A stretch of 64,000 nucleotides of DNA from Paracoccaceae bacterium (GTDB lineage: Bacteria; Pseudomonadota; Alphaproteobacteria; Rhodobacterales; Rhodobacteraceae), in the NCBI GenBank assembly GCA_020832655.1, contig JAFIEF010000001.1, positions 87,284 through 151,283 of the forward strand, read 5' to 3'. The notes below the pieces were generated by a model. It ran no database searches and was not told the origin of the DNA. It worked only from the letters and a program-made list of their open reading frames with translations. Made by a program: the position numbers and the translations under genes. Each line of letters opens with the position of its first letter. The stretch's first letter is position 1. This document shows, piece after piece, positions 19,852 to 29,407 of this stretch.

Positions 19852-21130
19852 AGCGCAGCGCCTCGACCGGGTTCATGCGCGCGGCGCGGCGCGCGGGAAA
19901 GATGGTGACGATGAACGACAGCGACAGCGACAACCCCACGGCTTTCAGCACATCTTCCAGCCGCAACTGCGCGGGCAGGGCATAGATCCCCCGGATCGAG
20001 GGATCCCACACCCCGCCACCGGCGACATAATTCACGAAGCTGAAGATCTGGTCGATATAGATTGCGAACAGGCAGCCAAGGATCACCCCCGCAATCGTGC
20101 CCAGCACCCCCACACTGGCCCCGCAGATGAAGAAGACACGCAGCACCGATCCTTCGCTTAGCCCCATCGTGCGCAATATGCCGATATCGCGGCCCTTGTT
20201 CTTGACCAGCATGATCAGGCCAGAGATGATGTTCATCGCCGCGATCAGCACCAGGATCGACAGGATCACGAACATCACATTATCCTCGACATCCAGCGCG
20301 CGCAGGAACGACCCGGCGCTGTCGCGCCATGTCCACAGCATCGCGCGTTCGCCGCCGGCGCGCAAAAGCGTATCGCGCATGGCCTCGATCTGGTCGGGAT
20401 TGGCGACCATCACCTCGATCTCATCGGCGACCCCGTCGCGGTTGAAGTAAAGCTGGGCCTCTGCAAAGGGCATATAGATGCGGGTGCGGTCGATGTCATA
20501 GCGCCCGGCGGTGAAGATATAGACCACCTCATAGGCCGAAATCCGCGGGCTGGTGCCGAAAGCCGTGCGTACCCCGTCAGGCGAGATCACGCGCAGCGTA
20601 TCGCCCAAGCCCACCCCCAATTCGCGCGCCACGCCGGAACCGATGGCGATGCCTTCGCTGAAGCGCTCGATATCGCCCTGAGCGGTTTCCGGGTCGGCCA
20701 CGCGCGGGATGGTGCGCAGATCATCGGCGCGGATGCCGAACACCTCGACGCCTGCATTGCGCCCATGCGCCGAAACCATCACCTGCCCCTTGATCAGCGG
20801 GGCCGCGCGGGTGACGCCGGGCACCGCAAGCAGCCGCTCGACCATATCGTCATAGGCGTCCATCGCGCGGCTGGTGCGTCCGGCCTCATCAACATGAACG
20901 GCGGAATAGACGGTTACATGGGCGTTTGCGCCCAGAATTGTGTCTACAAATTCCGCCCGAAATCCTGACCGCACCGAGAGCGTGGCAATCAGCGCGAACA
21001 CCGCCAGCGTGATGCCGACAAAAGAGATCACGGTCATCGCGCTGACCCCGCCCTCGGCGCGGCGCGCGCGCAGGTAACGCCAGGCGATCATCCACTCGAA
21101 GGCGGCAAAGGGGGCAGTCTGTCCGGTCAT
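19844..21130 (-). CDS. lolC: Lipoprotein-releasing ABC transporter permease LolC/LolE
   Basis: 428 aa. Four transmembrane helices, one near residues 35-60 and three in the C-terminal third, flank a large periplasmic domain, the MacB/FtsX-type layout. [20 protein letters not shown] and the C-terminal [18 protein letters not shown] are typical. Alphaproteobacteria often have a single LolC/E-like (LolF) permease acting as homodimer, and only one is seen here. ATG 21130 is chosen over a frame extending 13 residues upstream. Confidence 0.93.
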   Translation of the reverse strand: MTGQTAPFAAFEWMIAWRYLRARRAEGGVSAMTVISFVGITLAVFALIATLSVRSGFRAEFVDTILGANAHVTVYSAVHVDEAGRTSRAMDAYDDMVERLLAVPGVTRAAPLIKGQVMVSAHGRNAGVEVFGIRADDLRTIPRVADPETAQGDIERFSEGIAIGSGVARELGVGLGDTLRVISPDGVRTAFGTSPRISAYEVVYIFTAGRYDIDRTRIYMPFAEAQLYFNRDGVADEIEVMVANPDQIEAMRDTLLRAGGERAMLWTWRDSAGSFLRALDVEDNVMFVILSILVLIAAMNIISGLIMLVKNKGRDIGILRTMGLSEGSVLRVFFICGASVGVLGTIAGVILGCLFAIYIDQIFSFVNYVAGGGVWDPSIRGIYALPAQLRLEDVLKAVGLSLSLSFIVTIFPARRAARMNPVEALRYE

Positions 21131-21278
21131 GCGGCAACGATCCTGTGGCGGGTCCGGGCGCACCCTCAACGGAATTGCCCCGCAAGGTCAAGGTCAAACC
21201 CTGTCACGCAAGGGTGAGAGGCCGGACAGGGGGTTGGGCATGCGGCAGGGTGGAAAGTGGGTTTGAGGGAGTGATTAG

Positions 21279-21488
21279 ATGCCCCAAAGTGGAATGGACT
21301 GGTGGGTCATTGCCGGGGTGATCATTGCAGCCATTGCAGCAATTATTGCATGGCGGCAGTTGCGCGGGGGTGCAGCCCGCACCAAGAACACAACCATCGA
21401 TGGCGACAACAACACCCAGACGGGCGGCAAGGGTCAGACTGAAAACACCATTGAACGGGGCAGAAACAACAAACAAGGCGGCGCATGA
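21279..21488 (+). CDS. Small one-helix membrane protein with NNTQ-G motif
   Basis: 69 aa. One transmembrane helix (MDWWVIAGVIIAAIAAIIAW, residues 6-25) is followed by a short basic patch (RQLRGG) and a polar, Asn/Gly/Thr-rich tail TIDGDNNTQTGGKGQTENTI. The tail resembles the N-terminus of the next protein (SISDCDNNTQVG). ATG 21279 is preceded by GAGGGA. The stop overlaps the next start (ATGA), so the two are co-translated. It is not recognised as a named family. Short Asn/Gln/Gly motifs shared between a small membrane effector and a TPR receptor are the architecture of amyloid-signalling pairs; that parallel is inference. Confidence 0.7.
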   Translation: MPQSGMDWWVIAGVIIAAIAAIIAWRQLRGGAARTKNTTIDGDNNTQTGGKGQTENTIERGRNNKQGGA

Positions 21489-22612
21489 TCGGGCCTAAGA
21501 CAGATAACAGCATATCCGATTGCGACAATAATACGCAGGTCGGGCATAACGCTGGAACGATCACGGTTGGCCTGACATTCGAACAGCACGAAGCCGCAAT
21601 GGAACGCGCCATCGCCCGCAAGGAGGCAGACCTGGGGCGCGCCCATACCGCCGAAAAAGCCCTGATCCAGCGCGAACTGGATGAATTGCGCAGACGAATG
21701 CTGGATTTGGGCGCAGACTATCAAGCCCGCCTGACGGAATTGGCCGACACCAAGGCCATGCTGGCGCGCTACGACAACCAGATCGAACGCACGCGCTTTG
21801 ATCAAGCCATCGCCGCGCTGGACAATGATGATGAATCGCTTGCCGTCGAAATCCTGACCGAATTGGCACAGGCCAAGGCCCGCCGCCGCGAGGATGAGGC
21901 CATCGAAGAAGCGAAAATTCAATTCAAACTGGGCGAAATCGCTGAATCCCGCGTGGAATGGGCCAGCGCCGCGCAGCACTACACCCGCGCCGCAGAGCTG
22001 CACCCGAGCTATGACAACCTGTTCAAAGCGGGAGTATTGCTCCTTCATGCAGGGGAATATGACGCCGCCTTGGAAAAGAACAAGAAACTCGTCGCCCTGT
22101 CGCGCCACGAATATGGCCCCCGCGATGCCCAAACCACCACCGCACTGAACAATTACGCTGAATCGCTGCGCGCCGCGGGTAGCTACCCCGAGGCCGAGCC
22201 GCTTTACCGCGAGGCGCTGGCGATTTCCCGCGCGACACTGGGCGACCGCCACCCAGACGTGGCGAGCTATCTCAACAACCTCGCGGAGTTGCTGCACGCC
22301 ACGGGGCGCACTGAGCAGGCCGAGCCGCTTTGCCGCGAGGCGCTGGAGATTGGCCGCGAAACACTGGGCGGCCGCCACCCCGCTGTGGCGATCAGCCTCA
22401 ACAACCTCGCGCTGTTGTTGGACGCCACCGACCGCGCCGGTCAGGCAACGCCGCTATATCTTGAAGCGCTGGGCATTTTCCGCGCCAGCCTTGGCGATAA
22501 CCACCCCGATACCAAAACTATTGCCGGAAACACCCTGCGCCACCTGCGCCAACACGCCCCCGACCACCCCGATCTGGCACAATTACAGGCGGTCTATGGG
22601 GCTGCGCCCTAA
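21485..22612 (+). CDS. TPR protein with N-terminal NNTQVG motif and coiled coil
   Basis: 375 aa. Residues 1-30 are a polar motif region (DNNTQVGHNAGTITVG). Residues 30-150 are charged and predicted coiled coil (EKALIQRELDELRRRMLDLG, DEAIEEAKIQFKLGEI). From about 150 to 360 there are kinesin-light-chain-type TPRs with repeats such as YPEAEPLYREALAISRATLG, DRHPDVASYLNNLAELLHAT and ALEIGRETLGGRHPAVAISL. No catalytic or NTPase domain is seen. It forms a two-gene unit with the preceding membrane peptide, inserted on the plus strand between lolC and the hemerythrin gene, inside an otherwise minus-strand envelope region. Confidence 0.8.
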   Translation: MIGPKTDNSISDCDNNTQVGHNAGTITVGLTFEQHEAAMERAIARKEADLGRAHTAEKALIQRELDELRRRMLDLGADYQARLTELADTKAMLARYDNQIERTRFDQAIAALDNDDESLAVEILTELAQAKARRREDEAIEEAKIQFKLGEIAESRVEWASAAQHYTRAAELHPSYDNLFKAGVLLLHAGEYDAALEKNKKLVALSRHEYGPRDAQTTTALNNYAESLRAAGSYPEAEPLYREALAISRATLGDRHPDVASYLNNLAELLHATGRTEQAEPLCREALEIGRETLGGRHPAVAISLNNLALLLDATDRAGQATPLYLEALGIFRASLGDNHPDTKTIAGNTLRHLRQHAPDHPDLAQLQAVYGAAP

Positions 22613-22625
22613 ATGCAGACGCCGC

Positions 22626-23189
22626 CTAGAACCGCAGCGCGTGGTGCAGGATGACCGGCACCACCAGGTCTTCCTCATCGATCAGATGGCGGTTCAAAAA
22701 CCCCCCGAACGCTTCCAGCCGCTGCAACATCGCGCCTGCGCTGTCGGTTGCATCCTTGCCCTGCGACAGGCGGCGCAGATGGGCGTTTGCGGCCGCGGTC
22801 AGCGCCTGCAATTCACCACCCAGCGCGTGGTGGTCGCCGTCCAGCAGCTCAAAGCCGTGGGCAAGGCGCTGTTCGGCGGCGGATAGCACCGGGAAGTAAT
22901 GCGCGTCTTCTATCTGGTGGTGGCCGTGCAGTTCGTTGATCAGGAACCCCCCGATCCGTGCGGTCATCTGGCCATGTGTGCGCGCGTCGCGCCCCTTGTC
23001 CAGAAAGCCGCGCGTGTCGTCCTGCCATTGCGCCAGCGCATGACGGAACATCAGATGCCGTTCCAGCCAGAACCGGGTCAGCCCGTCGAAATTCTTGTGG
23101 CTTTCCCACAGCGCGCGCGGGTATTGTTCCAGCAATATGCGCAACGCATCGGGCAGTTTTTCGCGCTGGTCAAGCGTGGTCTGGCGCAT
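22626..23189 (-). CDS. Hemerythrin-like HHE domain protein
   Basis: 187 aa. A four-helix-bundle iron-binding fold is indicated by the spaced histidines and carboxylates: ALWESHKNFDGL, FLINELHGHHQIEDAHYFPV, LLDGDHHALGGEL and FLNRHLIDEEDLVVP. Such cytoplasmic proteins sense or buffer O2, NO or iron; the exact role is unknown. It lies 54 bases downstream of the BNR-repeat gene on the same strand and converges with the TPR gene. Confidence 0.85.
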   Translation of the reverse strand: MRQTTLDQREKLPDALRILLEQYPRALWESHKNFDGLTRFWLERHLMFRHALAQWQDDTRGFLDKGRDARTHGQMTARIGGFLINELHGHHQIEDAHYFPVLSAAEQRLAHGFELLDGDHHALGGELQALTAAANAHLRRLSQGKDATDSAGAMLQRLEAFGGFLNRHLIDEEDLVVPVILHHALRF

Positions 23190-23243
23190 GGGGGCGTGCC
23201 TTTTTTCTGCGATGCACCCCAGCTAATTCGCTGACAGGCAGGG

Positions 23244-24392
23244 TCAATCGCTAAGTGCCTCGACGCTCTGGATCGTGGGCAGGTGGCGGGCGATTTCCAG
23301 CCAGCTTGCGCCCTCGTCGAAACTGCCGAAGACAGAGCCGCTATTGGTGCCGAAATACACCGCCGGACATGCCCCCTGATCGCTGGCCATCGCCTGACGC
23401 AGCACCGTGAAGAAGCAAGATTCCCGCGGCAGCCCGTCGCCCTGTTCGTGCCATGTGTCGCCCCCATCATTCGAATGCCACACAGCGGCGCGTCCATCCG
23501 GGGGAAAGCGCCCCTGCATGTCGCCATTTAGCGGAAACACCCATAGTTTCTGCGGGTCATGCGGGTGCAGTACGATTGGGAAGCCGAAGGTCGAGGGCAG
23601 CCCCTCTGTCACATCCTCCCAGGAGCGCCCGCCATCGCGGCTGCGCCAGACCCCGTGATGGTTCTGCTGATAGAGCAGATCACCCTTTGCGGCGCCGGCG
23701 CGCGCAAGGCTGTGCACGCAATGGCCGATCTCGCCCCCTGACGGGGCTGCCGGATGGTGGTGATGCGCGCAGGCTTCCGCATTGGACAGCCGGTTGCGCC
23801 GGTGCCAGGTGGCGCCGCCATCCTCGGTGGCAAAGACGCCTGACGCGGAAATGCCCAGCCACAGCTTGTCGGGAGTGTCGGGGTCCGAGGCGATTGAATG
23901 CAGGATCAGCCCTGCCGCGCCGGGTTGCCATTGAGGGCGTGACGGATGCGCGCCCAACCCCTCGACCCGCGCGAAGCTGGCACCATCATCGTGGCTTTCC
24001 AGCAGATCGGCAGGTTTGGTGCCTGCATAAAGCCGATCATTCACCCGGTGCAGCGACCAGATCTGCGACAGATCCGCTTCAAAGGGAAGATCGCTTTTCT
24101 GCCAGCCAATCATCGCGGCGAATTCGGCGTCCTGTGCGGCCCATTCATCCATCTGGCCGGGTGACAGACGGGTGAGCGTCCAGCTTTCCCCGCCATCGTG
24201 CGAATGCCAGACCCCGGCGCCGAACCACTCTCCGCCACCCCCGGCCCACAGCTTTGACGTACCAGGTTCGCCGATGACATGATTTATGGGCCAGCCATCG
24301 CAATGCGGACCGCTGACCGTGAAGCTGCCATCGGCCTGCTGGAGCAGAATGAAGGTTCCCTTGGTGGTTCCGATCAAGACCTTGCGCGCCAT
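23244..24392 (-). CDS. BNR-repeat beta-propeller protein (sialidase fold)
   Basis: 382 aa. Several Asp-box repeats are visible (HSHDGGESWTL, ATEDGGATWHR, RSRDGGRSWEDV, HSNDGGDTWHEQ), typical of sialidase/VPS10-like propellers. No signal peptide is seen, and catalytic sialidase residues cannot be identified, so an enzymatic label is not justified. ATG 24392 has a perfect AGGAGG ribosome site. It may be co-transcribed with the hemerythrin gene downstream. Confidence 0.85.
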   Translation of the reverse strand: MARKVLIGTTKGTFILLQQADGSFTVSGPHCDGWPINHVIGEPGTSKLWAGGGGEWFGAGVWHSHDGGESWTLTRLSPGQMDEWAAQDAEFAAMIGWQKSDLPFEADLSQIWSLHRVNDRLYAGTKPADLLESHDDGASFARVEGLGAHPSRPQWQPGAAGLILHSIASDPDTPDKLWLGISASGVFATEDGGATWHRRNRLSNAEACAHHHHPAAPSGGEIGHCVHSLARAGAAKGDLLYQQNHHGVWRSRDGGRSWEDVTEGLPSTFGFPIVLHPHDPQKLWVFPLNGDMQGRFPPDGRAAVWHSNDGGDTWHEQGDGLPRESCFFTVLRQAMASDQGACPAVYFGTNSGSVFGSFDEGASWLEIARHLPTIQSVEALSD

Positions 24393-24478
24393 GACTGCCT
24401 CCTGCATCTGATAGGGCAGGATGTCGCAGCCAGCCCTGCCGCGTCAAGCGTCGTGGTCACGCCTCGCGTCTGCGCGGG

Positions 24479-25819
24479 TCAGTGCCCGGCGTAAATCTGC
24501 GCAAGCCGGTCCACCGCCGCTTCGGGCGACATCTCTTCGCTTTCGCCCGTCCGGCGGCTGGTGAGTTCCACCACGCCCTTTTCCAGCCCGCGCGGCCCGA
24601 CGGTGATACGCCAGGGCAGGCCGATCAGATCCATCGTGGCGAATTTTGCGCCTGCGCGCTCGGTCCGGTCGTCATAAAGCGGCTCCAGCCCTTTTGCGAC
24701 AAGCGCCCGGTACAGCCCGTCGCAGGCTGCATCTGCGGCCGCGTCGCCTTGTTTCAGATTCACAATCCCCGCATGAAACGGCGTCACCCCTTCGGGCCAG
24801 ATGATGCCGCGATCATCATGGCTGGCCTCGATGATCGCGCCTAGAAGCCGCGAGACGCCGATGCCGTGGCTGCCCATATGCACCGGTGTCCGTTGGCCAT
24901 CGGGGCCGACAACCGTCGCGCCCATCGCGTCGGAATATTTCGTGCCGAAATAGAAGATCTGCCCGACCTCGATCCCGCGCGCGCGCTTGCGGCGCTCCTG
25001 GGGTACCTGGGCATGAAAGGCGGCCTCGTCATGGGTTTCGTCGGTGCGCGCATAGCGCGAGGTGAACTCTTCCAGCACCGCCTGACATTCCGCCACGTTG
25101 TCATAATCCACATCGCGGTCGCCAAAGCGCAGATCGGTGATCTGGCTGTCATAAAAGACTTCCGACTCGCCGGTTTCGGCCAGTACCAGAAATTCATGGG
25201 TGTCATCGCCGCCGATCGGGCCGCTATCGGCGCGCATCGGGATTGCTTGCAGCCCCATGCGTTCATAGGTACGCAGATAGCTGACCAGATGGCGGTTATA
25301 GGCGTGCAGCGCGGCATCCTTGTCGATGTCGAAATTATAGCCATCCTTCATCAGGAATTCGCGCCCCCGCATCACCCCGAAACGAGGGCGGATTTCATCG
25401 CGGAACTTCCACTGGATGTGATACAGCGTCAGCGGCAGTTCCTTGTAGCTGCTGACATGGGCGCGGAAGATGTCGGTGATCAGTTCCTCATTGGTCGGGC
25501 CATAAAGCATGTCGCGTCCATGCCGGTCGGTGATGCGCAGCATTTCCTGGCCGTAATCTTCATAGCGCCCGCTCTCGCGCCACAGATCGGCCGATTGCAG
25601 CGTGGGCATCAGCATCGGGATGTGGCCTGCGCGGATCTGTTCTTCATGAACGATCTGTTCGATCCGACGCAGCACCTTGAAGCCCAGAGGCAGCCAGGAA
25701 TAGATGCCCGCACTGGCCTGCTTTATAAGCCCCGCGCGCAGCATCAGGCGGTGGCTGACGATCTGGGCCTCGGACGGGGTTTCTTTCAGGACAGGCAGGA
25801 AATAGCGGGTCAGGCGCAT
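24479..25819 (-). CDS. proS: Prolyl-tRNA synthetase, short alphaproteobacterial type
   Basis: 446 aa class II synthetase lacking the bacterial INS editing insertion, as usual in alphaproteobacteria. It contains [11 protein letters not shown] (TXE), motif 2 [20 protein letters not shown], motif 3 region [16 protein letters not shown], and a C-terminal anticodon-binding domain ([18 protein letters not shown]). ATG 25819 (MRLTRYFLP) is selected; the longer upstream frame is not conserved. proS near lolCD is a common order in Rhodobacterales. Confidence 0.96.
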   Translation of the reverse strand: MRLTRYFLPVLKETPSEAQIVSHRLMLRAGLIKQASAGIYSWLPLGFKVLRRIEQIVHEEQIRAGHIPMLMPTLQSADLWRESGRYEDYGQEMLRITDRHGRDMLYGPTNEELITDIFRAHVSSYKELPLTLYHIQWKFRDEIRPRFGVMRGREFLMKDGYNFDIDKDAALHAYNRHLVSYLRTYERMGLQAIPMRADSGPIGGDDTHEFLVLAETGESEVFYDSQITDLRFGDRDVDYDNVAECQAVLEEFTSRYARTDETHDEAAFHAQVPQERRKRARGIEVGQIFYFGTKYSDAMGATVVGPDGQRTPVHMGSHGIGVSRLLGAIIEASHDDRGIIWPEGVTPFHAGIVNLKQGDAAADAACDGLYRALVAKGLEPLYDDRTERAGAKFATMDLIGLPWRITVGPRGLEKGVVELTSRRTGESEEMSPEAAVDRLAQIYAGH

Positions 25820-25999
25820 CGGCGGGCCTCTTTGCAGGGGACAGGCATTTGCGACGGGTTTAGGCGAGGAAGCGCGGCAGGGCAAGGCGAGCTTTGCGCC
25901 TGCGTGCGATTGCGCGGGCCGGGGCTACCGGCGCCACCAGAAGGTAGTTTCGCAACCCAACTGCAAGGTTCTGGGCAAGCCTGCGGCACCGCGTAGAGT

Positions 26000-26299
26000 T
26001 CAGAATCCATGAAACAGCATGTCGAGCGCGGATGTAATGAGATCAAACTGAGCCGACAGATCCCCTGTTGGCGTTTTCAGAATGCTTGCAGGCACAGCGG
26101 CGATATATTGCGTCATCATCACATGCGCCGCCCCGTCGATTTCGAACACAGGATTCAGGCGGCTTGCGGCGGCTGGCGCATCGCCTTGCGGCAGAAGCGG
26201 CACCACTGCGCGCACATTCAGCACTTCCAGCAGGTCGCTTTGCACGTCCAGCAGAAAGTCCCCGCCGGACGGATTCAGGAACAGCTCATATTGCGCCAT
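26000..26299 (-). CDS. ccdB: CcdB-family toxin
   Basis: 99 aa. It matches CcdB along its length: YELFLNPSGGDFLLDVQSDL, VRAVVPLLPQ, LNPVFEIDGAAHVMMTQYIA and the C-terminal DLITSALDMLFHGF with the terminal Trp/Ile of the F-plasmid toxin replaced by GF. CcdB poisons DNA gyrase. Its ATG shares one base with the stop of ccdA (TGATG). The changed C-terminus, which in F-CcdB contacts GyrA, makes activity uncertain. Confidence 0.9.
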   Translation of the reverse strand: MAQYELFLNPSGGDFLLDVQSDLLEVLNVRAVVPLLPQGDAPAAASRLNPVFEIDGAAHVMMTQYIAAVPASILKTPTGDLSAQFDLITSALDMLFHGF

Positions 26300-26520
26300 C
26301 AGAACCGCCGATACTGCGCCAATGGCAGGCCGTGCTCCTTCACCCAGTCATTCGAGCTTTGCAGCGCGGCGCGGTTGTCTTCCAGCCATTGCGCGGCCTT
26401 GCGCGCACGCACGGCCTCGCGCAGGCTGGCCTCGAATGTGGCAGACAGATTGATGCCAAGACCGCGCGCTTCATCCAGCAGGGCGGGATCTACGGTCAGA
26501 TTGGTTGCGCGCTTGGTCAT
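26299..26520 (-). CDS. ccdA: CcdA-family antitoxin
   Basis: 73 aa. The N-terminal ribbon-helix-helix DNA-binding segment is TKRATNLTVDPALLDEARGL, followed by NLSATFEASLREAVRARKAA and the C-terminal toxin-binding tail ending NGLPLAQYRRF-like (KEHGLPLAQYRRF). ATG 26520 is preceded by AGGAGG, which fixes the start despite an upstream in-frame ATG. It neutralises CcdB and autoregulates the pair. Confidence 0.9.
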   Translation of the reverse strand: MTKRATNLTVDPALLDEARGLGINLSATFEASLREAVRARKAAQWLEDNRAALQSSNDWVKEHGLPLAQYRRF

Positions 26521-26586
26521 CCGGGCCTCCTGCGGGTGGATCATGCGCATTGATAGCACATATCGACCATGCTGCCCAAGTCCCCG

Positions 26587-27249
26587 TCACCCCGGAAGCT
26601 TTTCCCGCAGGAAGGACAACGCCAGTGACAGCCCGTCATGGGCAATGCCGTGGGCGGTGCCTTTGGACATATGGGCATATGTTTCAAACCCCGCTTCGGT
26701 CAGTGCGTCGGCGGCTTCGGCCAGGCTGGCAGGGGGGACGACATCATCGCTGTCGCCATGCACCAGCAGCACCGGCGGGTGCGAGACGGCCTCTGCCGAA
26801 AGCTTTTCAGGCTGCATCAGCCGCCCCGAAAACCCCACCAGACCGGCCAGCGCGGCCGCGCGGCGCGGCGCGATATGCAGGCTGATCATAGTGCCTTGCG
26901 AGAACCCGACCAGCGCCAGCGCCTCTGGCCCCAGCCCCTCGCGTGCCAGCACCTCATCGACAAATGCGTTCAGATCGGCAGCGGCAGCGTGCAGACCGGC
27001 CAGCGCGGCCGCTTCCGATGATCCGTCCAGCCAGGGGATCGGAAACCACTGAAAGCCAAGCGGGTTGGCAGGGCATTTTTCCGGCGCGTTCGGGGCGTAG
27101 AAGGCCGTATCCGGCAGATGCGGTCCCAGCGGATCGGCCAGCCCCAGAAGATCGGCCCCGTCGGCGCCATAGCCATGCACGAAGATCACGGCGGATTTGG
27201 CCTGGCCAAGGGGGGCGCCCTTGCGTTCGGAATTCAGCTTGCGGGTCAT
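26587..27249 (-). CDS. Phospholipase/carboxylesterase, YpfH-like
   Basis: 220 aa alpha/beta hydrolase. The oxyanion region IFVHGYGADGADLLGLADPL, the nucleophile elbow GFSQGTMISLH, the acid LLVHGDSDDVVPPASL and the final histidine in KGTAHGIAHDG form a complete triad. The family hydrolyses short acyl esters. ATG 27249 overlaps the stop of the AlkA-type gene by 4 bases. Confidence 0.9.
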   Translation of the reverse strand: MTRKLNSERKGAPLGQAKSAVIFVHGYGADGADLLGLADPLGPHLPDTAFYAPNAPEKCPANPLGFQWFPIPWLDGSSEAAALAGLHAAAADLNAFVDEVLAREGLGPEALALVGFSQGTMISLHIAPRRAAALAGLVGFSGRLMQPEKLSAEAVSHPPVLLVHGDSDDVVPPASLAEAADALTEAGFETYAHMSKGTAHGIAHDGLSLALSFLREKLPG

Positions 27250-27875
27250 GTGATGCCTTCTCTGTCTGTTTCCACGCGGTAATAGGCCCATAACAGCCCC
27301 GCTGCAACGCTGCGCCAGGGCGACCAGTCGGCGGCCATGCGACGAAACGCGGCCTCGCGCGGGCGCTCGGGCAGGGCGAACAGGCGGCGTGCGGCTTCCT
27401 GCAAGGCCAGATCGGCGGGGGCAAACACATCGGCACGGCCAAGGCTGAACATGGCATAGATTTCCGCCGTCCAGCGGCCAATGCCGGGCACTTCGGTCAG
27501 GGTGGCGATGACGTGTTCATCGGGGGCATCGCGCAGGGCCGCGAAATCAATGCCCGCCGCAGCCAGCGCGCGGGCATAGCGCATCTTCTGTTGCGACAGC
27601 CCCGGCGCGCGCAAGGCGCTGTCATCGGCGGCCAGCACGGCTTCAGGCGTGGTCAGCCCGGCGGCTTCCATCCGCCCCCAGATAGCGCGGGCGGCATGGG
27701 TGCTGACCTGCTGGCTGACAATCGCGGCCAGAAGCTGGGCAAACCCGTCGGGGCGGCGGCGCAGGGGGGGCGGGCCGGTCAGCGCCAGCGCATGGGCAAA
27801 GCGCGGCTCTTGCCTTGCCAGCCATTCCGCCCCTTCGGCCATGCAGGTCTCTGACTTCAGAATGCGCCCCACCAT
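27246..27875 (-). CDS. DNA-3-methyladenine glycosylase II (AlkA-like)
   Basis: 209 aa HhH-GPD base-excision repair glycosylase that removes alkylated bases. The helix-hairpin-helix LTEVPGIGRWTAEIYAMFSL and the following catalytic aspartate in APADLALQEA are clear, as is QLLAAIVSQQVSTHAARAIW. It lacks the N-terminal domain of E. coli AlkA, as many alphaproteobacterial forms do. The start 27875 (MVGRILKSE) fits family members; an ATG eight codons upstream is possible. Divergent from an MFS gene. Confidence 0.88.
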   Translation of the reverse strand: MVGRILKSETCMAEGAEWLARQEPRFAHALALTGPPPLRRRPDGFAQLLAAIVSQQVSTHAARAIWGRMEAAGLTTPEAVLAADDSALRAPGLSQQKMRYARALAAAGIDFAALRDAPDEHVIATLTEVPGIGRWTAEIYAMFSLGRADVFAPADLALQEAARRLFALPERPREAAFRRMAADWSPWRSVAAGLLWAYYRVETDREGIT

Positions 27876-27949
27876 CAGCGCTGCGCCATATTGTTGCACA
27901 TGTAAAACACCCCTTTTCCTTGCCCTGCGCTTTGTCTAGTGATGCGCGC

Positions 27950-29167
27950 ATGGAAAGCATAGTTGCAACCCCCGATGACAGACGCGCCAGGCGCAATGTG
28001 GTGATCCTTGTTGCCGCGCAGGCGGTTGTGGGGGCGCAATTGCCGGTGATGTTCATCATTGGCGGGCTGGCGGGCACGATGCTGGCGCCCAACCCCTGCT
28101 GGGCGACGCTGCCGATTTCGCTGATCGTGCTTGGCTCGATGCTGGCGGCAACGCCGCTGGCCAGCTTCATGCAGGCCTATGGGCGGCGCGCGGGGTTCTG
28201 GGTGGCCTGCGTGGCGGGCGCTGTGGGCGCGGCGATTGCCGCCTATGGGCTGATGGCCGGGTCGTTTGCGATCTTTCTGCTGGGGTCACTGCTGAGCGGT
28301 GTATATATGTCGGCCAATGGGTTTTACCGCTTTGCTGCAACCGATACCGCCAGCGCGGAATTCCGCCCCAAGGCGATTTCCTATGTCATGGCAGGGGGCT
28401 TGCTGTCGGCGGTGTTCGGCCCGCAACTGGTCTCTGTCACCTCTGACGCGATGCCGATCACCTTTCTGGCGACCTATCTTGCCGTGATCGGTCTGAACAT
28501 TGCAGGCATGGTGATCCTGGGCTTTCTGGACATCCCGACCCCGGCCAAGCCCCGGACCGATGCCGCGCCGACCCGTTCGCGGCGCGAATTGCTGAGAACG
28601 CCGGTGATCGCCGTGGCCGTCATCTGCGGTACCGTTTCTTATGCGTTGATGAACCTGGTCATGACCTCGACCCCGCTGGCGGTGGTGGGGTGCGGCTTTG
28701 ACACATCGGATGCGGCCAATATCGTCTCGGCGCATGTGCTGGCGATGTATGCGCCTTCTTTCGTCACCGGCCATCTGATCGCGCGGTTCGGGGCGCGCAA
28801 CATCGTGGCGCTGGGGCTGGCCATTCTTGCGGCTTCGGGGGGCGTGGCGCTGAGCGGGGTCGAGCTGGAGCAGTTCTATATCGCCCTGATCCTGCTGGGG
28901 GTGGGGTGGAATTTCGGCTTCATCGGCGCGACCTCGATGCTGACAGCCTCGCATGACCCGGCAGAGCGCGGGCGGGTGCAGGGGATGAATGACATGATCG
29001 TCTTTGGCGGGGTGTTCGTGGCCTCGCTTTCATCGGGGGCGTTGCTGAACTGCTCTGGCGGGACAACCGAAACCGGCTGGCAGCTTGTCAATATCTCGAT
29101 GGTGCCGTTTCTGGTTCTGGCCGGGGCGGCGCTGATCTGGCTGTCACTGCGCCCGAAAGAGGCGTGA
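27950..29167 (+). CDS. MFS transporter
   Basis: 405 aa with about 12 predicted transmembrane helices. The A-motif-like loop AYGRRAGFWVACVAGAVGAA follows helix 2, and a second half begins near residue 205 (RELLRTPVIAVAVICGTVSY). Conserved NFGFIGATSMLTASHDPAER in the C-terminal half resembles a group of uncharacterised MFS permeases widespread in Rhodobacteraceae. The substrate is unknown. ATG 27950 begins MESIVATPDD; the longer frame overlaps the divergent glycosylase gene. Confidence 0.88.
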   Translation: MESIVATPDDRRARRNVVILVAAQAVVGAQLPVMFIIGGLAGTMLAPNPCWATLPISLIVLGSMLAATPLASFMQAYGRRAGFWVACVAGAVGAAIAAYGLMAGSFAIFLLGSLLSGVYMSANGFYRFAATDTASAEFRPKAISYVMAGGLLSAVFGPQLVSVTSDAMPITFLATYLAVIGLNIAGMVILGFLDIPTPAKPRTDAAPTRSRRELLRTPVIAVAVICGTVSYALMNLVMTSTPLAVVGCGFDTSDAANIVSAHVLAMYAPSFVTGHLIARFGARNIVALGLAILAASGGVALSGVELEQFYIALILLGVGWNFGFIGATSMLTASHDPAERGRVQGMNDMIVFGGVFVASLSSGALLNCSGGTTETGWQLVNISMVPFLVLAGAALIWLSLRPKEA

Positions 29168-29327
29168 CACCAGCGCGCAGATGACCCGAAGCCCCCCCGC
29201 ATTGCGCCCCGGTCGCCGCATCATGCGCGGCCCGGAATGCGGCTGCGCGCGGGGCATCCGCCGGATCGGCCGCCCCGTGAATTTGAGTCGTCGCTGCAAC
29301 AGCTTCGGAAAACCGAATCGACCTGTC

Positions 29328-29356
29328 TTGACTTCACGGCACCATTCAATCCTAAT
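29328..29356 (+). promoter_or_regulatory. Candidate promoter of the TbpB-like lipoprotein gene
   Basis: TTGACT (29328-29333), 17-base spacer, CCTAAT (29351-29356), 51 bases upstream of the lipoprotein ATG. The spacing and -35 box fit a housekeeping sigma factor; the -10 box is weak. Confidence 0.35.
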
Positions 29357-29407
29357 CGGCGGCAAGTTGCGCAATACATGACGCGACAGAATATTGAGAG
29401 GCACAGG

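Noticed and set aside
24479-25819. T-box or other riboswitch before proS or alaS
   Set aside because: No T-box consensus or large structured leader is visible upstream of either synthetase gene, as expected in alphaproteobacteria.
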